NCBI RefSeq assembly: GCF_000949295.1
Contig: NZ_JXYS01000026.1
Location: 50,130 to 114,129 of the forward strand
DNA length: 64,000 nucleotides
From: Acidithrix ferrooxidans
GTDB taxonomy: Bacteria; Actinomycetota; Acidimicrobiia; Acidimicrobiales; Acidimicrobiaceae
Direction of reading: 5' to 3'
In this document: piece after piece, positions 62,620-64,000 of the stretch
Position numbering within the stretch: position 1 is the stretch's first letter
Layout of the letters: the number at the start of each line of letters is the position of its first letter
Notes under the pieces: model-generated
The model's input: the letters and a program-made list of their open reading frames with translations, nothing else
Told to the model about the DNA's origin: nothing
The model's database searches: none
Program-made: the position numbers and the translations under genes

Positions 62620-62919
62620 ATGAACGATCCCTATGGGCAATACCAGACGGATGACGAACTGCTCACAAAGATCAAGTACGAATTCTCTTGCCGAGGCTGG
62701 CGGTTTAGATACTCAAACCTAAACATTTGCCTCGGGGAATTAAAATTACATCTCAGTACTTTTGAAGATGATTTCGATAGCGGTATCAGAATTTTTCAAA
62801 GCTATGTCAATGAACGCAAACGTGCTGGACTTGATGTCAAAGGACTCTATCGTCTTTCTGGTGGGCTTCCCGGAGAGGAGTTTGATCACAACGGAATGCA
62901 CGTCAGTGACAAAAATTAA
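62620..62919 (+). CDS. Hypothetical protein, 99 aa
   Basis: Small soluble protein with no motif I recognise; the N-terminus is D-P-Y-G-Q-Y and the body helical. Its ribosome site is an eight-base G run (62,607-62,614), 5 bp from ATG 62620. The homopolymer could vary in length. Ends 11 bp before the decayed Tat-peptide copy. Confidence 0.55.
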   Translation: MNDPYGQYQTDDELLTKIKYEFSCRGWRFRYSNLNICLGELKLHLSTFEDDFDSGIRIFQSYVNERKRAGLDVKGLYRLSGGLPGEEFDHNGMHVSDKN

Positions 62920-62929
62920 AGTTTGAAGT

Positions 62930-63134
62930 AGTAGAGCTTGAAGTATCTCGCGAAGAGTTCTTGGCTACACTTGGTTTCGGTGCTCCATCTATCGTCGGAC
63001 TGTCAACGATTATCTAGTTCCTAAGTGGTCATAGTGGTAGCGCCGCGAATATGAAACCAATCGGTAATACACGTGGTTACGGTTCCAGTGGTTACGGTTC
63101 CAGTGCTTACGGTTCCAGTGCTTACGAAGAATAG
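62930..63134 (+). pseudogene. Decayed second copy of the small Tat-signal-like peptide
   Basis: Base-level homology with 55,386-55,625, starting at gagcttgaagtatctcgc and continuing past the stop codon into the 3' flank. The frame reads V-S-R-E-E-F-L-A-T-L-G-F-G-A-P, then G-L-S-T-I-I and a TAG stop; it resumes F-L-S-G-H-S-G and ends with three tail units (G-Y-G-S-S-G-Y-G-S-S-A-Y). The start codon is also missing. The tail has more units than the intact copy, so it was a longer relative and not a recent duplicate. Confidence 0.8.
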
Positions 63135-63499
63135 TTAATTTTCTAAAAGATTCAGACTCGTCAAGGTTTAGATTGATTCTCAGACAATTACCCAATATGG
63201 TCGACAAAACGTGGGAAAAGAATAGTCAAAATTCAGCAACAGCTGGTTGATGAGGCTCTGATCGATGAAATGCCAACACTCTGGCAGACTGACCGATCTT
63301 TTGCGCAGGCGGATAACCCTCTCGAGACAACGGCCACTGCAGTCAACCTTAGCTAAAGGAACCCATGATCTTCATTCAAAGGGCCGCCAGTTGCCTATCG
63401 ACAAATGCACTCACACCTGGTTGGATGTGATTGACCAAGCGTACACATTCGGAGATCCCGTCCGAAGAGGGTTTGATTCGTAACGTTGACGGGGCGATC
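63135..63499. other. Region without clear gene
   Basis: Short frames only. The left part is the 3' flank of the Tat-peptide copy; the right part is next to the DUF4338 gene end and may contain the end of an insertion element. Confidence 0.4.
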
Positions 63500-64000
63500 T
63501 CACATGCTGGTCTGAGTGCTGAGAATGGTTTTGTAAGCTCGGTGCAGCGGGTAAAGATAGACGTCCTTCACCGGTAGTGCTTTGGCATGGGTGCGGTCTA
63601 GCTTGCCGCGACCTTGGGTCTTGCCGACTTGGATCCAATTGGCTGCTCGGTAGCTGGTACCAGCAAAGCGACCAGTCTCGACAAAGGTCTCGACGAGCAC
63701 CGGGGCATAGCCATAGGCGACCTGCCAGTCATCACGCAGGCGTCGGGTAACTTTGGCGAGGATCTTGGAGGCGAGGTTGGGAACCTGGATATAAGGCAGG
63801 ATGAGAAAGCGCGCGTTGCCCACCACGAGGTGCAGCCGGGAACGACGAGTCTTGTCGTCCCAGCCGATATGGGTGTCACGAGGAGCGCACTTCCAGGCCG
63901 ACGCACCAAAGGAGAGTGCAGACACAAAGCCACAGTCGGCTTCTACCAGATATCGCAGTTGTGCCCCAGCGAGAGGCACGTATCCGAGGTAGTGGTAGCT
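63500..64000 (-). CDS. DUF4338 (DruA-like/IS-associated) protein, partial
   Basis: C-terminal 167 residues; the frame runs through the right window edge (H-Y-L-G-Y-V-P-L-A-G-A-Q-L-R-Y-L-V precedes the GTG at 63,979), so the start is outside. Family features: G-A-S-A-W-K-C, D-x-x-I-G-W-D, L-H-L-V-V-G-N-A-R-F-L-I-L-P, L-V-E-T-F-V, F-A-G-T-S-Y-R-A-A-N-W-I-Q-V-G-K-T-Q-G-R-G. DUF4338 proteins occur in insertion-sequence-like elements and as DruA in Druantia defence. Which applies cannot be told from the fragment. Confidence 0.85.
   Translation of the reverse strand, partial: SYHYLGYVPLAGAQLRYLVEADCGFVSALSFGASAWKCAPRDTHIGWDDKTRRSRLHLVVGNARFLILPYIQVPNLASKILAKVTRRLRDDWQVAYGYAPVLVETFVETGRFAGTSYRAANWIQVGKTQGRGKLDRTHAKALPVKDVYLYPLHRAYKTILSTQTSM

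Overview
The window looks like a chromosomal piece of a mesophilic actinobacterium with moderate GC. The gene order argS-lysA-hom-thrC-rho-rpmE-(unknown)-prfA-prmC, the ctaE-qcrCAB-ctaCDF respiratory cluster, frequent GTG/TTG starts and an actinobacterial-type HelD all fit. My best guess is the class Acidimicrobiia (Acidithrix/Ferrithrix-like), but that placement is inference from gene order and protein style, not from a search.

Bases 1-36,000 are mostly housekeeping core. In order: the C-terminal end of disA; heme synthesis genes hemE and hemY/cgoX (minus strand); helD; an unbroken seven-gene cluster for a cytochrome bcc-aa3 supercomplex ending in a strong terminator; dedA; an AlaX-type editing enzyme; a GT2 glycosyltransferase overlapping murE; about 1 kb of gene-free DNA; a small single-repeat Clp N-domain protein; tRNA-Arg(CCG); a methyltransferase; then argS, lysA, hom, thrC, a 0.9-kb gap where thrB would often lie, rho with a low-complexity repeat insert, rpmE, an unknown gene, prfA and prmC. 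A MarR regulator and a large FUSC-type membrane protein close the core.

A tRNA-Arg(TCG) at 36.6 kb marks the entry to accessory DNA. After a gene-poor stretch and a secreted PepSY-like protein with a 21-bp tandem repeat, 40-51 kb is a defence-type island: a DUF3800 protein, two HEPN-motif proteins, a DUF2971 protein, a CBASS-like pair (SMODS/AGS-C nucleotidyltransferase plus one-TM partner), an unknown polytopic membrane protein, an IS630 remnant and a tRNA-like element with an enlarged anticodon loop. Three small genes with Hin/resolvase-type helix-turn-helix domains, plus one decayed copy, are scattered among the modules.

Bases 51.3-63.1 kb change character. They hold a right-handed beta-helix/tail-fibre-like protein, a TM protein with a Y-G-S-S-A-Y N-terminus, its own tatA-tatC pair and a 67-aa Tat-signal-like peptide with a G-Y-S-S-S-A-Y tail. 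A second, stop-interrupted copy of that peptide lies at 62.9 kb. This combination strongly recalls Patescibacteria/Saccharibacteria and suggests inter-phylum transfer. Between the two copies lie an AAA-ATPase/subtilase pair (ietAS-like), another HTH protein and a SIR2-like protein. Two 45-bp direct repeats (51,253 and 61,661) bracket this block. The window ends inside a DUF4338 (DruA/IS-associated) gene. In the right part, defence modules and probable foreign surface/secretion genes appear to have been stacked by mobile elements.
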